Below the pieces are notes generated by a model. It saw only the letters and a program-made list of their open reading frames with translations. It did no database searches and had not been told where the DNA came from. A stretch of 64,000 nucleotides of DNA from JACDAN01 sp035776735. Its GTDB lineage: Bacteria; Actinomycetota; Thermoleophilia; Gaiellales; Gaiellaceae. Position numbers and translations under genes: made by a program. The stretch's first letter is position 1; each line of letters begins with the position of its first letter. This document shows, in pieces, positions 50,951 to 59,637 of the stretch. The DNA lies in the NCBI GenBank assembly GCA_035776735.1, contig DASSSO010000220.1, forward strand, positions 1 to 64,000. Direction: 5' to 3'.

Positions 50951-53359
50951 ATGGCAACGAGCGAGGGCCTCGTCGGGCTGCCGTCAGGCGAGGCAACGAA
51001 GGAGCTCACGCTCCAATGGCGGCGACTGATCCGAACCGCCACCGCCGTCGCAGTCCTCACCAGCCCGGTCGTCTTCGTCTTCTTCCACGAAGAGGTGGGC
51101 ATCAGCACGGCCTACTCGCTCTTCTGGACGTTCATCGCCGTGATCGCCTTCCGCGGCCTGATGGACATCATCGTCCGTCGCTTCATCCCGTGGCCGAGCC
51201 TCTTCGGGACGGACGAGCCGGCCGCGCGCGAGGAAGACATCGTCAATCGACGCCGCGCCTGGTACTGGCGGAAGTGGTTCCGGTTGTTCGCCTGGATCGT
51301 GGGGGTGATCACGTTCTTCTGGATCATCCGGCTCCTGATCCCCGGTGGCGACACGAGCTGGGTGTCGACGATCACCGAGCCGTGGGAGGCGTTGAAGCCG
51401 ATCCTGACGAATCCCTCGATGCTGCTCTACGCGATCATCTTCCCGCTGTTTTTCATCATGAACTTCGTGATCTTGCTCGGGCCGATGATGCTCATGGGGA
51501 TCACGCAGATGCAGGGCTTCGAGCCGGGCGACGCGGAGTGGGGGGTCAAGCTCGACGATGTTCGCGGGCAGGCGGAGGCGAAGGAAGAAGTGCGGCGCGT
51601 CGTCTCGATCTGGCAGTCGGGCGAGGCGTTCGAGGCCGCCGGCGGCAAGCGCGAGCGCGGCCTGCTCTTCCTCGGCGCCCCGGGAACCGGGAAGACGATG
51701 CTCTCGAAGGCGATTGCGACCGGCTTCAACTGTCCGTTCGTTTCCATGCCGGGCTCCGGCTTCGCCCAGACCTTCATGGGGATGGACGTGATCATCGTCC
51801 GCTACCTCGCGTGGAAGGCGAAGAGGCTTGCCAGGAAGTGGGGCGGTCAATGCATCGTCTTCATCGACGAGATCGACGCCGTCGGCAGACGCCGGTCGGC
51901 TCTCGGCGACGGGGGGTACGGAGGCTTCGCGACGCCGATGCCGATGAGCTTCGAGGAGTTCGCGTTCCACGGCCGGAACGGTTCGCTCACCTCGACCGGC
52001 GACCTCGTCCTCGAGACGCGCACCTGGCGTGACAAGCTCTTTGCGGCTCGCATGCCCGAGCGGCGGCCGAGCGCCTTCTCGCGGATAGGCGCGATCGTGA
52101 ACCAGGCCTTCCCGGGCGCGATGATGGGCGGGATGGGCCAGCTGGCGCTGAACCAGCTGCTCGTGGTCATGGACGGGATCGACAACCCTCCGTTCACACG
52201 AAAGGTCTTCACGAACAGGATCAACACGTTCCTGGACGCCACGTACATCATCCCTCGCCGGCTGTTCGGGCGCTCCATGCGGCTGCCTCCGCCGCGCCCG
52301 CGCACGGAGCAGATCTACTTCATCGGGGCGACGAACGTGCCCCTCGAGGCGCTCGACCCTGCGCTCACGCGGCCGGGACGGATGGGCCGCTACGTCTGGC
52401 TGCGAACTCCGACGAAGAAGGATCGGCTCGACATCTTCGACCTGTACCTCGAGAAGGTCTCGCACGATCCGGACCTCGACACGGACAAGCGCCGCGACGA
52501 GATCGCGCGCATCACGAACGGCTACTCGCCCGCCATGATCGAGCAGGTCTGCTCGATGGCGCTCACCTATGCCCATCACGAGGGAAAGCCGCGCTTCGGC
52601 TGGGACGAGATCGTGGAGGCGATGACGACGATCGAGTCAGGTATGGCGATCAACATCGAGTACATCCCGGAGGAGACGCGGGCGATCGCCGTCCACGAGG
52701 CGGGCCACGCGGTCGCCGGACACGCCTACATGAAGGGCGCCGAGTCGACGCGTCTTTCGATCAGGCGTCGCGGCGAGGCACTGGGCCACCATCAGGCGCT
52801 CGAGAAGGAGGAGCGGTTCAGCTCGTGGCGCAGCGAGGAGATGGCGCGCCTGATCTGGACGCTGGGCGCCATGGCTGCTGAGCGCGTGTTCTACGGCGAG
52901 AACTCGACGGGTGTCGGCGGCGACGTCCAGAGCGCCACCGCACGGTCCGCCTGGATGGTCGGCGCGTGTGCGATGGCGCCGGAGCGGATCGAGTTCGCGG
53001 ACGGCTTCAAGCCGTCGAAGGGCAAGACCGAGGACGACGTCCGTCAGGAGATCGCCAAGAAGTACCAGCGAATCGGTGACCAGATCATGAACCGATCCGG
53101 CGGAGAGCACGGCGACCCGCTCGGAGGCGTGCTCGGCGATCCCACCAAGCGCGCGATGGCCTCCCAGCTCCTCGGCCAGGCGTACGTCGCGGCGCATCAG
53201 CTGATCGAGCACAATCGGGACGGGGTCGCGAAGGTGGCCGACACGCTGGTCGACCGCCGGGAGCTGCACGGCGACGAGATCCTGAACCTCCTCGACTCGG
53301 TCAACCTCGAGATCCCCGCTGCCGATCCTCTTAAGGATGAGTCGTGGCCGAAGCTGTGA
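50951..53359 (+). CDS. FtsH-like AAA+ zinc metalloprotease with inserts, 802 aa
   Basis: Four hydrophobic N-terminal segments (two are usual for FtsH). AAA+ core: GAPGTGKTMLSKA (Walker A, near 242), CIVFIDEIDAVGRRRS (Walker B, near 304) and ALTRPGRMGRY (arginine finger, near 475). Protease: IAVHEAGHAVAGHA (near 582) and the third zinc ligand in TGVGGDVQSAT. About 145 residues separate Walker B and the sensor IYFIGATN, against some 40-50 in standard FtsH, giving two inserts (near 315-390 and 405-450). It degrades membrane or unstable proteins. It may be a second, specialised FtsH. Its stop overlaps the next start by 16 bases. Confidence 0.88.
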   Translation: MATSEGLVGLPSGEATKELTLQWRRLIRTATAVAVLTSPVVFVFFHEEVGISTAYSLFWTFIAVIAFRGLMDIIVRRFIPWPSLFGTDEPAAREEDIVNRRRAWYWRKWFRLFAWIVGVITFFWIIRLLIPGGDTSWVSTITEPWEALKPILTNPSMLLYAIIFPLFFIMNFVILLGPMMLMGITQMQGFEPGDAEWGVKLDDVRGQAEAKEEVRRVVSIWQSGEAFEAAGGKRERGLLFLGAPGTGKTMLSKAIATGFNCPFVSMPGSGFAQTFMGMDVIIVRYLAWKAKRLARKWGGQCIVFIDEIDAVGRRRSALGDGGYGGFATPMPMSFEEFAFHGRNGSLTSTGDLVLETRTWRDKLFAARMPERRPSAFSRIGAIVNQAFPGAMMGGMGQLALNQLLVVMDGIDNPPFTRKVFTNRINTFLDATYIIPRRLFGRSMRLPPPRPRTEQIYFIGATNVPLEALDPALTRPGRMGRYVWLRTPTKKDRLDIFDLYLEKVSHDPDLDTDKRRDEIARITNGYSPAMIEQVCSMALTYAHHEGKPRFGWDEIVEAMTTIESGMAINIEYIPEETRAIAVHEAGHAVAGHAYMKGAESTRLSIRRRGEALGHHQALEKEERFSSWRSEEMARLIWTLGAMAAERVFYGENSTGVGGDVQSATARSAWMVGACAMAPERIEFADGFKPSKGKTEDDVRQEIAKKYQRIGDQIMNRSGGEHGDPLGGVLGDPTKRAMASQLLGQAYVAAHQLIEHNRDGVAKVADTLVDRRELHGDEILNLLDSVNLEIPAADPLKDESWPKL

Positions 53360-54183
53360 TGCCGGAGCGTTCGGGAGAGCCCAGTTCCCTCGCGGAGGAG
53401 TCGCTGCCGCGGTTCGAGCGTCAGAAGGCCGTCCACGCGGGCCGGTTCATGATCGGCTACGCAGTCATCGTCGTCATGGTGGGCGCCGCGCTGATCACGC
53501 TCGGGTTGATGACGCGCGGCGGCTCGAGCTCGGCTACCACGGCCAACGTGGGCGGCATCCCCGTCGAGGAGGACGGCTTTCAGCGGGCGCGCGAGATCGC
53601 CACCGAGGTCGCCCGGCAGTACCGCGGAGCGAACGGCGAGCAGATCGTCGCCGTCACCGCACAACCCGGCGAGATCTCGGGCCTGCCGTTGCAGTACATC
53701 GCGATGCGTCACGGACGGAACAGGCCGCTCACGCAAGGCGACGTCTCCGTCGTCGAGCCGGGCGAGACCGCGCTCTTCAGCTTCTGCGGGCTCGCCGGGG
53801 AGCAGAACTGCGCCCTCCCCGGGCAACCGACACCCGAACGGCTCCTGCTCCTTCGGCGCGAGGCCGTCGAGCTCTCGTTCTACACCTTCAAGTTCCTTCC
53901 CGAGATCCAGACCGTGGTCTCGTTGCTGCCCCCGGTCCCGCGCGGTGAAGGACAGCCTCCTCAGACATTCGCCGTCTACTTCCAGCGACGGCACCTGGAA
54001 GAGATGTTGGCCCAGCCGATCACGAAGACGCTTCCCGAAAGCCCGCCGTTCGCCGATGGCGACCTCTCGCCGGGCGAGGCAGAGGCGATCAACCGTCTGA
54101 CGGAGACCCGCCTGTTCACCTCGTCCTTCGAGCAGTTGCCGACGCAGGGCGTCATGCTCAGCCTCTCACCGCCCAGCGCCTGA
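53344..54183 (+). CDS. Single-pass membrane protein coupled to FtsH-like gene, 279 aa
   Basis: The GTG start overlaps the protease gene by 16 bases (translational coupling). A cytosolic N-terminus (SLPRFERQKAVHAGRFM) precedes one helix, IGYAVIVVMVGAALITLGLM, then an extracytoplasmic domain with FSFCGLAGEQNCALPGQPTP (two cysteines), ERLLLLRREAVELSFYTFKF and LPPVP. No known family. The coupling suggests an adaptor or regulator of the FtsH-like protease, analogous in place but not sequence to HflKC. Confidence 0.7.
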   Translation: MAEAVMPERSGEPSSLAEESLPRFERQKAVHAGRFMIGYAVIVVMVGAALITLGLMTRGGSSSATTANVGGIPVEEDGFQRAREIATEVARQYRGANGEQIVAVTAQPGEISGLPLQYIAMRHGRNRPLTQGDVSVVEPGETALFSFCGLAGEQNCALPGQPTPERLLLLRREAVELSFYTFKFLPEIQTVVSLLPPVPRGEGQPPQTFAVYFQRRHLEEMLAQPITKTLPESPPFADGDLSPGEAEAINRLTETRLFTSSFEQLPTQGVMLSLSPPSA

Positions 54184-54411
54184 TCGGGATCAACAAGAGA
54201 AGCGTCCGTTCGGGGGATCGTGCGACCGGCGAATCGCTCCGACGATGTGAGCCGTAACCCCTGCGGAGACGAAAGGCGGCAACGATGGCTGCGGACGACC
54301 TCCGCCGCAGGCTCCGGACGTTCTCAGTCTCAGGCCTGCTTCAGCGGATCGCGACGGCTCGCTAGAGCTCTCGCGCAAGTCGGGGGAGGGCGGCGAGGGA
54401 CACCGTCCACG

Positions 54412-55242
54412 GTGCGCTTCGCCGCGGTCCTGCTCGGCGTGCTGGCGGCGCTGCTGCCCGCAGCCGGGCAGGCAAGGGCGGAAGAGCCGGTCAGGATCAT
54501 CGCGTTCGGGGACTTCGGCGTCGGCGGCGACCATCAGCGCTCCTTCGCGGAGGGCGTGCGGAAGTTCGAAGCTCGCAATCGCGCGGACCTGCTCGTGACC
54601 CTCGGCGACAACGACTACACGGAGAGCCCGGCCGCGTTCCGCGCCAACTGGGAGTCGAGCTACGGCTGGTGGACGAGACGGCGGCAGGTCGCGGTGGCAG
54701 GGGTGCTCGGGAATCACGACGTGAAGGTGGAGGGCGGCACCTACCAGTTCCGCAGCCTCTCGATGCCCGGCCGGTACTACCGGCGCCGCCTCGGGCCGGT
54801 CGAGCTCTTCCTCCTCGACTCGAACCGGATCGACGCGAGGCAGACGTCCTGGCTGGCCCGCGCGCTCCGCGCCTCGGGAGCGCGCTGGAAGATCGCGGTC
54901 TTCCACCATCCCGCCTTCGCCTGCGGCGGCTACCGGTCGCATCCGGAGGTCGTCGCGCGCTGGCTGCCGCTCTTCGAGCGCCATCGCGTCGTGCTCGCCC
55001 TCTCTGGCCACGACCACAACTACCAGCGGTTCGCGCCGAGGCGCGGCGTGCGCCACGTCGTGCAGGGCGGCGCGGCCTCCAACCTCTACGCGCCGCAAGC
55101 CTGCCCCGCCGGCTACCCGCGCCGCCTGCGCGCGCTCCGCGAGCACGGGTTCCTCTACCTCTCGATCCGCTCCGGCAGGCTCGACGGTTGGGCCGTCTGG
55201 CCGGACGGCCGTCGGCGCGATCACTTCGTACTGCGCGGCTAG
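54412..55242 (+). CDS. Secreted metallophosphoesterase (acid-phosphatase-like), 276 aa
   Basis: The GTG at 54412, preceded by GAGGGA, yields signal peptide MRFAAVLLGVLAALLPAAGQ then ARA; the frame is open to 54220 but that stretch has no export logic. Metal ligands: IIAFGDFGVGGDH, LLVTLGDNDYTES, VLGNHDVKVEGG, AVFHHPAFACGG and LSGHDHNYQRFAP. It resembles the purple acid phosphatase and tartrate-resistant group, acting outside the cell on phosphate esters. Its stop is one base before the pdxS start codon, so pdxS may be read from the same transcript. Confidence 0.85.
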   Translation: MRFAAVLLGVLAALLPAAGQARAEEPVRIIAFGDFGVGGDHQRSFAEGVRKFEARNRADLLVTLGDNDYTESPAAFRANWESSYGWWTRRRQVAVAGVLGNHDVKVEGGTYQFRSLSMPGRYYRRRLGPVELFLLDSNRIDARQTSWLARALRASGARWKIAVFHHPAFACGGYRSHPEVVARWLPLFERHRVVLALSGHDHNYQRFAPRRGVRHVVQGGAASNLYAPQACPAGYPRRLRALREHGFLYLSIRSGRLDGWAVWPDGRRRDHFVLRG

Positions 55243-55243
55243 G

Positions 55244-56137
55244 ATGAGGCCGATGGCCGAGCTCGGGACGATGCGGGTCAAAGGCGGCCTCGCCGAGATG
55301 CTGAAGGGCGGGGTGATCATGGACGTCACGACCGCGGAGCAGGCGCGGATCTCCGAGGAGGCCGGGGCCGTCGCGGTCATGGCCCTCGAGCGGGTTCCCG
55401 CGGACATCCGCGCGCAGGGCGGCGTCGCGCGCATGGCCGACCCGGACAAGATCGCCGAGATCCAGGAGGCCGTGACCATCCCGGTCATGGCCAAGGCGCG
55501 CATCGGCCACTTCGTCGAGGCCCAGATCCTCGAGGCGCTCGAGGTCGACTACATCGACGAGAGCGAGGTGCTGACGCCGGCCGACACCGCGCACCACATC
55601 GACAAGTGGAAGTTCACCGTCCCCTTCGTCTGCGGCTGCACCAACCTCGGCGAGGCGCTGCGGAGGATCAGCGAGGGAGCGGCCATGATCCGGACGAAGG
55701 GCGAGGCGGGGACGGGCGACATCGTCAACGCGGTGACGCACATGCGCGCCGTCTTCGGCGGCATCCGCCGGCTCGGCGCCCTGCGGGAGGACGAGCTCTA
55801 CGCGGAGGCCAAGAACCTCCAGGCGCCGTACGAGCTCGTCGGCTGGGTCGCGGAGCACGGGCGGCTCCCGGTCGTCACCTTCACGGCGGGCGGGATCGCC
55901 ACGCCTGCCGACGCCGCGCTCTGCATGCAGCTCGGCGCGGACGGCGTCTTCGTCGGCTCGGGGATCTTCAAGTCCGCGGACCCGCTCTCGCGCGCGAAGG
56001 CGATCGTCGAAGCGACGACGCACTTCAACGACGCGGAGATCCTGGCGCGCGTCTCGCGCGGGCTCGGCGACGCGATGACCGGCTTGTCGGCCGCCTCGCT
56101 CCAGCCCGAAGAGCTGCTCGAGTCCCGCGGCTGGTAG
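55244..56137 (+). CDS. pdxS: Pyridoxal 5'-phosphate synthase subunit PdxS
   Basis: 297 residues, full length. GGVIMDVTTAEQARISEEAG, ALERVPADIRAQGGVARMAD, VMAKARIGHFVEAQILEALE (active Lys of MAKARIGH), DYIDESEVLTPAD, RTKGEAGTGDIVNAVTHMR and GADGVFVGSGIFKS are diagnostic. PdxS condenses ribose 5-phosphate, glyceraldehyde 3-phosphate and ammonia to PLP; ammonia comes from PdxT, encoded 2.06 kb downstream rather than next door. Confidence 0.97.
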   Translation: MRPMAELGTMRVKGGLAEMLKGGVIMDVTTAEQARISEEAGAVAVMALERVPADIRAQGGVARMADPDKIAEIQEAVTIPVMAKARIGHFVEAQILEALEVDYIDESEVLTPADTAHHIDKWKFTVPFVCGCTNLGEALRRISEGAAMIRTKGEAGTGDIVNAVTHMRAVFGGIRRLGALREDELYAEAKNLQAPYELVGWVAEHGRLPVVTFTAGGIATPADAALCMQLGADGVFVGSGIFKSADPLSRAKAIVEATTHFNDAEILARVSRGLGDAMTGLSAASLQPEELLESRGW

Positions 56138-56139
56138 AA

Positions 56140-56164
56140 GGAGGCGCCCGAAGGCGCCCCCTCC
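56140..56164. terminator. Hairpin between pdxS and convergent protease gene
   Basis: GGCGCC-CGAA-GGCGCC with flanking GGA/TCC that can also pair lies between two converging stop codons. It could serve both directions. Confidence 0.5.
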
Positions 56165-56176
56165 TCCGTCCTAGCG

Positions 56177-57208
56177 CTAGAGGATTCCGCGCGCCTGGAA
56201 CTGTGCGCGCACGGTGTTGGCCTCGCTGTTGCCGTACAGCCGCTGGGCGGCGGCGACGGTGCTCTCCGCGAGCTGCCGCATCGTCGGGTCCCGCTGCCCG
56301 AAGTGGCCCTCGAGGATGATCGTGTCGGCCTTGACGTGCCCGAGCTCGTTCCGGATCCCCCAGAGCGCCCGTGACCAGATGCGGCCGGTCGAGTGGACGC
56401 TGTTCGGGTTCACGTTCTCGGGGTAGTGCAGGTTGAGGTCGACACGACGCAGGCAGTGCGGCGTCGTGCTCGTGTACGAGACGGCGTCCCAGTCGGCGAC
56501 GCAGGCCGGGTCCGGCGTGGGGGCGAGAACGTCCGCGACGGTCACCGCCCAGTAGTCCGCGAAGCCCTCGCCGATCGCGCGGGCCTCGAACCCGAGCCCG
56601 TAGCCGAACGGATCCTGCTGCGAGTCCTGGATCGCGTGACCGAGCTCGTGGAGGATGACCTCGGCGTCCTCGGCATCGTCGACGCCGCCCTTGCCGAGCT
56701 TGATCATGTCCTTCTTGTCCCAGGAGAAGGAGTTGTCGGCGCCCCACTGGTTGATGCGCAGGTCCTGCGACTCCCTGTTCACGGGGCGGAGCGTCGAGCC
56801 GAACCCGAGGCTCTGGATGTACTTCTGCGCCTCGGTGACCCAGTAGTAGGCCATGACCTGCTCGAAGCGGTCGTCGTTCCGCCGGTAGTGGAACTGGTTC
56901 GTCGGCGAGTAGGCCGGATCGCCCGTCTCGCTGCGGATGTTCGCGTAGTCGCCGCGGAGGAAGCCGCTGCCGTCGAGGTTCGTGAGCACGACGGTGCGGT
57001 AGGCCGGCGCGAGCGCCGCGTAGTCCGCGTCCTTCTGGTCGGTGAGCGACTGATCCTGCAGGAATGCGACCGGGTTGGGCGCGAAGACGGTCGCGGAGCC
57101 GTTCGAGGTGCCCGGCCCCGGCTTGGCGGCGAACGCCGCCGTGGCAACGGCCAGGACCGTGATCGCGAGCCCGGCGACGACCGTCGCCCTTGCTGCATGA
57201 GATCTCAC
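56177..57208 (-). CDS. Secreted M36/fungalysin-like metalloprotease, 343 aa
   Basis: GTG start with GGGGGAG five bases upstream. The signal peptide VVAGLAITVLAVATAAFAAK is cut near AFA/AKP. Zinc site VILHELGHAIQDSQ, with the glutamate ligand in ARAIGEGFADYWAV about 25 residues later, is the thermolysin/fungalysin arrangement. The C-terminal part (TGRIWSRALWGIRNELG; AAAQRLYG) also fits M36. It lies on the opposite strand between pdxS and pdxT, so it is probably an insertion in that locus. Confidence 0.8.
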   Translation of the reverse strand: MRSHAARATVVAGLAITVLAVATAAFAAKPGPGTSNGSATVFAPNPVAFLQDQSLTDQKDADYAALAPAYRTVVLTNLDGSGFLRGDYANIRSETGDPAYSPTNQFHYRRNDDRFEQVMAYYWVTEAQKYIQSLGFGSTLRPVNRESQDLRINQWGADNSFSWDKKDMIKLGKGGVDDAEDAEVILHELGHAIQDSQQDPFGYGLGFEARAIGEGFADYWAVTVADVLAPTPDPACVADWDAVSYTSTTPHCLRRVDLNLHYPENVNPNSVHSTGRIWSRALWGIRNELGHVKADTIILEGHFGQRDPTMRQLAESTVAAAQRLYGNSEANTVRAQFQARGIL

Positions 57209-57300
57209 TGGTGCTCCCCCTTCGTAGTCGGTGCGACGCGGTCTCGGAGGCTACCCCTTTGATCGAGGATCGTCTACCCAGGCGGACTAGAGTTGCCGCC

Positions 57301-58179
57301 GTGGTCGTACGGACTGCGGCTCTTCTCTCCCTCGGGCTCGCGCTCGCCGGGTGCGGAGGTGGCGACTCGGCCTCGCACGTCGCCGAGCTCGGCGCGTACG
57401 ACGACGAGAAGCCGCTGCGCACCCGGATCGAGGCGGAGAACACCGGCTCGACGGACATCACGTTCCAGAGCCCGCGCGGAGGAGACGCCGAGGCGACGAT
57501 CGTCGTCCCCCCGGGGAGCGAGGCGGGGACGAAGCACCCCGTCGCCGTCTACCTGCACCCGTACCGCTTCTCGCGGTCGCTCTACTACCGCGAGGCGATC
57601 GACCTGGCCCAGCGCGGTGTCGCAGTCCTGCTCATGAACAGCGTGATGGCGCGGGAGGACGTCCCGCAGATCGACCTGATGGATCCGGTGTACGCCGCGG
57701 ATGCCTTCCGGTCCCTCGTCCGCCAGGATCTGGTCGACCTCCGTCGCGCGCTCGACTACCTGGAGGGCCGCGAGGACATCGGCGACCGGATCGCGGTCGT
57801 CGGCCAGGAGTACGGCGCGCTCTCGGCCGGGGCGCTGGCCGCCGTGGACGACCGGGTCGACTCCCTCGTGCTCTCGACCGTGCCGGCCGAGCCGAGCAGG
57901 TACTGGGCCAAGGAGCTCGTGCCGCAGGAGACGTACGAGAGCTTCCACGAGACGCTGCGTGACTTCGACCCCGTCCGCCTCCTGGGATCGATCGACGGGG
58001 ACGTCCTGATCCAGCTTCCGCGCCGGGACGACGACTGGCCGATCGAGGAGTACGAGCGGCTGGCCGAGGAGGCCGACGGCGCGGAGGTCAAGTGGTACCC
58101 CGACTACGGGCACCAGATGGGCCCGGAGGCTGACACCGACCGGCAGGAGTGGCTCGTCCGGAAGCTCACATCCGACTGA
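57301..58179 (+). CDS. Lipoprotein with alpha/beta-hydrolase fold, nucleophile Ser absent
   Basis: GTG at 57301 starts MVVRTAALLSLGLALAGCGG, a lipoprotein signal. The mature part resembles dienelactone-hydrolase/acyl-peptidase folds: HPVAVYLHPYRFSRSLYYRE, an oxyanion-region GVAVLLMNS, DLRRALDYLEGREDIGDRIA, VVGQEYGALSAGA at the nucleophile elbow, and WYPDYGHQMGPEAD with the His. The elbow reads G-Q-E-Y-G where G-x-S-x-G is expected, so Glu stands in the Ser position. It may be non-catalytic. It sits 13 bases before pdxT and may be co-transcribed. Confidence 0.72.
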   Translation: MVVRTAALLSLGLALAGCGGGDSASHVAELGAYDDEKPLRTRIEAENTGSTDITFQSPRGGDAEATIVVPPGSEAGTKHPVAVYLHPYRFSRSLYYREAIDLAQRGVAVLLMNSVMAREDVPQIDLMDPVYAADAFRSLVRQDLVDLRRALDYLEGREDIGDRIAVVGQEYGALSAGALAAVDDRVDSLVLSTVPAEPSRYWAKELVPQETYESFHETLRDFDPVRLLGSIDGDVLIQLPRRDDDWPIEEYERLAEEADGAEVKWYPDYGHQMGPEADTDRQEWLVRKLTSD

Positions 58180-58192
58180 GTACGATCAGGCT

Positions 58193-58753
58193 ATGCGCAT
58201 CGGGGTGCTGGCGATCCAGGGCGACTTCCGCGAGCACGCGGACGTGCTCCGCCGGCTCGGCGCGCACCCCGTCGAGGTCCGGAAGCCCGAGGAGCTCGAC
58301 GGGCTCGACGGGCTGGTGATCCCGGGAGGCGAGTCGACCGCGATCATGCGACTCGCCCGCATCTACGGGCTCGAGGAGGCGCTCCGGCGCTTCGACCGTC
58401 CCGTCTTCGGCACCTGCGCGGGGATGATCCTGCTCGACCGCGACCACCTCGGCCTCGTGGACATCTCCGTGCGCCGCAACGCCTACGGGCGGCAGGTCGC
58501 GAGCTTCGAGGCCGACCTCCAGCTCGCGGGCGAGCCGGAGCCGGTTCGCGGCGTCTTCATCCGTGCGCCGCGGGTCGCCGACACCGGGCCGGGCGTGGAG
58601 GTGCTGGCCGAGCACGACGGCGAGCCGGTGCTGCTCCGCGACGGCCGCTACCTCGTGGCCTCGTTCCATCCGGAGCTGACCGACGATCCGCGGGTGCACG
58701 AGCTGTTCCTCCGGGCCGTCCGGGAGGAGGTGCTGGCCGGTGGCCGGGCATAG
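58193..58753 (+). CDS. pdxT: PdxT glutaminase subunit of PLP synthase
   Basis: 186 residues: IGVLAIQGDFREHADVLRRL, LVIPGGESTAIMRL, FGTCAGMILL with nucleophile Cys, RRNAYGRQVASFE, VFIRAPRV and VASFHPELTDDPRVH with catalytic His-Glu. It hydrolyses glutamine and hands ammonia to PdxS. The last 14 bases overlap yebC. Confidence 0.97.
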   Translation: MRIGVLAIQGDFREHADVLRRLGAHPVEVRKPEELDGLDGLVIPGGESTAIMRLARIYGLEEALRRFDRPVFGTCAGMILLDRDHLGLVDISVRRNAYGRQVASFEADLQLAGEPEPVRGVFIRAPRVADTGPGVEVLAEHDGEPVLLRDGRYLVASFHPELTDDPRVHELFLRAVREEVLAGGRA

Positions 58754-59492
58754 CAAGTGGGCGCAGATCAAGCGGAAGAAGGGCGCGACCGACGCCAAGC
58801 GCGGCCAGCTCTTCTCCAAGCTCGCGCGGGCGATCATCGTCGCGGCGCGGGAGGGAGGGCCCGACCCGGCGGGCAACCTCGCGCTCCAGAACGCGATCGA
58901 GAAGGCCAAGGAAGCGTCGATGCCCAAGGAGAACATCGAGCGCGCGATCGCACGCGGAGCGGGCCCGTCGGCGGACGGCTCCGCCTACGAGACGGTCACC
59001 TACGAGGGCTACGGCCCGGCCGGCATCGCCGTCTACGTCGAGGCGGTGACCGACAACCGGAACCGGACGGCGGCGGAGGTGCGGCACATCTTCTCCAAGG
59101 CCGACGGCAGCCTGGGCGAGTCCGGCTCCGTCGCCTGGCTGTTCGAGCGCCGCGCCGTCGTGCTCGTGGACGGAGGCGCGGACGAGGACGAGCTCACCCT
59201 CGCCGCCGCCGAGGGCGGCGCCGACGACGTCGAGCGCGAGGGCGACAGCTGGCGCGTCACCGCTCCGCCGGAGTCGCTGGCCAGCGTGCGCCAGGCGGTC
59301 GAGGCGGGAGGGATGACCGTCGAGTCCGCCGACCTCACGATGCTGCCGAAGACGACCGTGGAGCTGGGCGACGAGGGAGCGGCCAAGAAGATCCTCCGCC
59401 TGATGGACGCCCTCGAGGACAACGACGACGTCCAGGACGTCTACGCGAACTTCGACATCCCCGACGCCGTCGTGGAGGCTGTCGCCTCCTAA
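58740..59492 (+). CDS. yebC: YebC/PmpR-family protein
   Basis: 250 residues starting MAGHSKWAQIKRKKGATDAK, with RGQLFSKLARAIIVAAREGG, PKENIERAIARGAG, YEGYGPAGIAVYVEAVTDNR and NRTAAEVRHIFSKADGSLGE. YebC proteins were long called transcription regulators; recent work links one branch to translation of proline-rich stretches, which is of note given the polyproline proteins here. It overlaps pdxT by 14 bases in the typical pdxT-yebC order. Confidence 0.96.
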   Translation: MAGHSKWAQIKRKKGATDAKRGQLFSKLARAIIVAAREGGPDPAGNLALQNAIEKAKEASMPKENIERAIARGAGPSADGSAYETVTYEGYGPAGIAVYVEAVTDNRNRTAAEVRHIFSKADGSLGESGSVAWLFERRAVVLVDGGADEDELTLAAAEGGADDVEREGDSWRVTAPPESLASVRQAVEAGGMTVESADLTMLPKTTVELGDEGAAKKILRLMDALEDNDDVQDVYANFDIPDAVVEAVAS

Positions 59493-59500
59493 CTCCGCCT

Positions 59501-59630
59501 TCGCTGAAAGTCTCGCGACTTTCAGCGACCAGATGAAGCCGGGCGCCGCTCGCGCGGCGCGCGGCGGCGAGACGTGCCGTGCTTCCTTCTCCAAGCAGCC
59601 TCCAAGGAGGAACGGGCCAAGCCCGTTCCT
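59501..59630 (+). repeat. Intergenic repeat, copy 2
   Basis: Second copy of the repeat at 26096-26226. It starts with CTGAAAGTC-TCGC-GACTTTCAG (9-bp stem) and ends with GGAACGGGC-CAA-GCCCGTTCC (9-bp stem). It separates the convergent yebC and 296-aa gene. Confidence 0.7.
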
Positions 59631-59637
59631 CGTCGAT

